Origin: Mesorhizobium sp. B2-3-4
Lineage (GTDB): Bacteria; Pseudomonadota; Alphaproteobacteria; Rhizobiales; Rhizobiaceae
Length of the DNA stretch: 64,000 nucleotides
Direction: 5' to 3'
Assembly (NCBI RefSeq): GCF_006442315.1
Contig: NZ_VFVY01000001.1
Coordinates: 124,001 to 188,000, forward strand
The position numbers and the translations under genes were made by a program. How positions within the stretch are numbered: position 1 is the first letter of the stretch; each line of letters begins with the position of its first letter. This document shows positions 63,125 through 64,000 of the stretch, in pieces. The notes beneath the pieces are model-generated. The model was given only the letters and a program-made list of their open reading frames with translations, was not told the DNA's origin and did not search any database.

Positions 63125-64000
63125 GGTTCCCTCGTACCGCCTGTTCGAATGCTTCCAGTCCTGCCGGTCCGCCAACCGGGAAGTAGGCGACGCGTCCGGG
63201 GTCTGGCAGCCATGGCCAGCCGCGCTGCTGGAAGCACGCCTTCCAGTCGTCCCACTGCGACGTGTCGACGGGAACGGCCACCATCTGGCCCTTCAGCGCA
63301 TGCCAGCGCTCACCAAACCGGTGCCCGCGTCCGGAGCGCGCATTGCCGAACAGGAAGAACAGTTGCGGCCAGCGCTCGGCGAACGCCGTCGCCGCGGCGT
63401 TGGCCGGACCTTCCAGCATGTTGGCGATCACCCACGCCATCCAGACCGGCCCGAAGGGCGGCGCATAGTCGTCCGCTGCCGCGACAGGTGCGGTCTTGGC
63501 CGGCAGCTTCTCCCAGCGCTTTTCGGACAGATACACCGCGAAGGTGCAAATCACGGTGCGCCCGCCCACCTTGGCGCTGGCAACGTAATCCGCCATGCGG
63601 TCGGCCGCGGCGTCGCGCTCCTCGTCGGTCAGCTTGCGCGCCTCGGCCAGCGCCTTGGGACCGCTGTCGCTGATGTAGCTCGGCCACGCCGGGTGCGTTT
63701 TCTTCAGCCAGCGCTCGATCTGTTTTTCCTGTTCCCGCGCACGCTCTCTCTCGACGTTAACAGGGGTCGTTAGAGAAGTGTCGTTAATAGGTGCCGGTTC
63801 AGGACCGGCAGGGGGTGCCGGTTCAGGACCGGCAGGGGGTGCCGATATACCGGCAGGGGTGCCGACGGGCCGGCAGGGTATTTCCGACTTGGAATCAGCC
63901 GGTTCGTCGGCTTCCTTCACCAGCGCGAGATTCGGGTGCACCGGATCAAGGATGACGCGATACCAGTGCGCGCTGTCGCGGCCGGAAATCTCCTCCTGCT
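63093..64000 (-). CDS. Replication-type phage protein, C-terminal part (runs off the window)
   Basis: The reading frame is open from the right edge to the stop at 63093, at least 302 codons. The segment at the edge reads EEISGRDSAHWYRVILDPVH, resembling the region behind a winged-helix DNA-binding domain in phage replication proteins. A Pro/Ala/Gly-rich linker encoded by DNA repeats follows, then a helical domain (PAWPSYISDSGPKALAEARK onward) and an aromatic C-terminal part (ERWPQLFFLFGNARSGRGH). A role in replication initiation is inferred. Confidence 0.6.
   Translation of the reverse strand, partial: QEEISGRDSAHWYRVILDPVHPNLALVKEADEPADSKSEIPCRPVGTPAGISAPPAGPEPAPPAGPEPAPINDTSLTTPVNVERERAREQEKQIERWLKKTHPAWPSYISDSGPKALAEARKLTDEERDAAADRMADYVASAKVGGRTVICTFAVYLSEKRWEKLPAKTAPVAAADDYAPPFGPVWMAWVIANMLEGPANAAATAFAERWPQLFFLFGNARSGRGHRFGERWHALKGQMVAVPVDTSQWDDWKACFQQRGWPWLPDPGRVAYFPVGGPAGLEAFEQAVRGNHDAGGREAAE
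63790..63878. repeat. Four ordered repeats inside the replication-type gene
   Basis: Units of 24, 24, 21 and 21 bases share GGTGCCG at one end and CCGGCAGGG at the other; each contains facing GCCGG/CCGGC arms. The first two are identical (63790-63813, 63814-63837). They keep the reading frame and encode the PAGPEPAP linker. They resemble iterons of a phage origin placed within an initiator gene, as in the lambda O gene, but simple low-complexity expansion is possible. Confidence 0.7.

Larger units (their letters stand above)
33630..64000. mobile_element. Prophage, HK97-like siphovirus, left end and middle
   Basis: The element starts at the tRNA-Asp fragment and is still phage at the right edge. 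It contains terminase, portal, protease-capsid, connectors, tail tube, gpG/gpGT, tape measure, tail tip, fibre and lysis genes in canonical order, nearly all on the minus strand. No early-control, integrase or full replication genes are in view; they should follow to the right. I see no frameshifted structural gene, so the late region looks intact. Confidence 0.93.

Noticed and set aside
63790..63878. CRISPR array
   Set aside because: The repeats are contiguous without spacers of constant length, and no cas genes are present; no CRISPR-like array was seen elsewhere.

Overview
This window is an alphaproteobacterial chromosome segment, most likely from Mesorhizobium or a close relative in the Phyllobacteriaceae. 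The evidence is the GC-rich coding, the ArgC/SpeB and RplM/RpsI types, a rhizobial intergenic palindromic repeat after lon, and a DUF768-like gene, a family I know mainly from Mesorhizobium. It has two parts: host chromosome (1 to about 33.6 kb) and the left and middle part of an integrated tailed-phage genome (33,630 to the window end).

Host part. argC (cut by the window edge) and speB lie at the left. An acyltransferase, a secreted glycerophosphodiester phosphodiesterase, a methyltransferase and a DHA2 exporter follow. Next come rplM-rpsI with a recognisable sigma70 promoter and leader hairpin, a PaaI-type thioesterase, and a tightly packed plus-strand run (enoyl-CoA hydratase, VOC protein, AAA ATPase, GNAT, CoA-binding protein). 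After that are the O-acetylhomoserine sulfhydrylase gene with a cupin, a periplasmic protein, a cytochrome P450, an FAD amine/amino-acid oxidase and a secreted repeat protein. The proteostasis block clpP-clpX-lon-hupB follows, with clear terminators. From 23.3 to 32.7 kb there is a carbohydrate uptake and catabolism locus: aldo/keto reductase, HxlB-like sugar-phosphate isomerase, creatininase-family hydrolase, a MalFG/UgpC-type ABC importer with a Tat-exported binding protein, a FucU/RbsD-like mutarotase and a PfkB kinase. Its substrate is not obvious from sequence.

Prophage part. At 33,630-33,677 lies a 48-bp 3' fragment of a tRNA-Asp(GUC) gene on the minus strand. This is the signature of one end of an element integrated into the tRNA 3' end; its orientation puts the intact tRNA and the integrase beyond the right edge. 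The phage is an HK97-like siphovirus. Read in the direction of transcription (right to left) the order is: replication-type gene with internal repeats, NusG homologue, HNH nuclease, terminase small and large subunits, fused protease-capsid protein, two small proteins, portal, collagen-like protein, head-tail connectors, tail terminator, tail tube, gpG/gpGT with a -1 frameshift site, tape measure with a muralytic domain, distal tail proteins, NlpC-like peptidase, central tail protein, tail fibre. A separate lysis operon (endolysin, DUF6527, overlapping spanins, holin-like protein) ends in a good terminator at about 36.3 kb. A left arm of accessory genes follows (LigD-type DNA ligase, DUF768, zinc-binding mini-proteins). 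At least three plus-strand genes interrupt the minus-strand operons and look like morons.

The points most worth attention are the phage NusG homologue followed by two perfect hairpins, four ordered repeats inside the replication-type gene, the collagen/carbohydrate-binding protein in the head module, the frameshift site, and the sugar locus with a creatininase-like enzyme.
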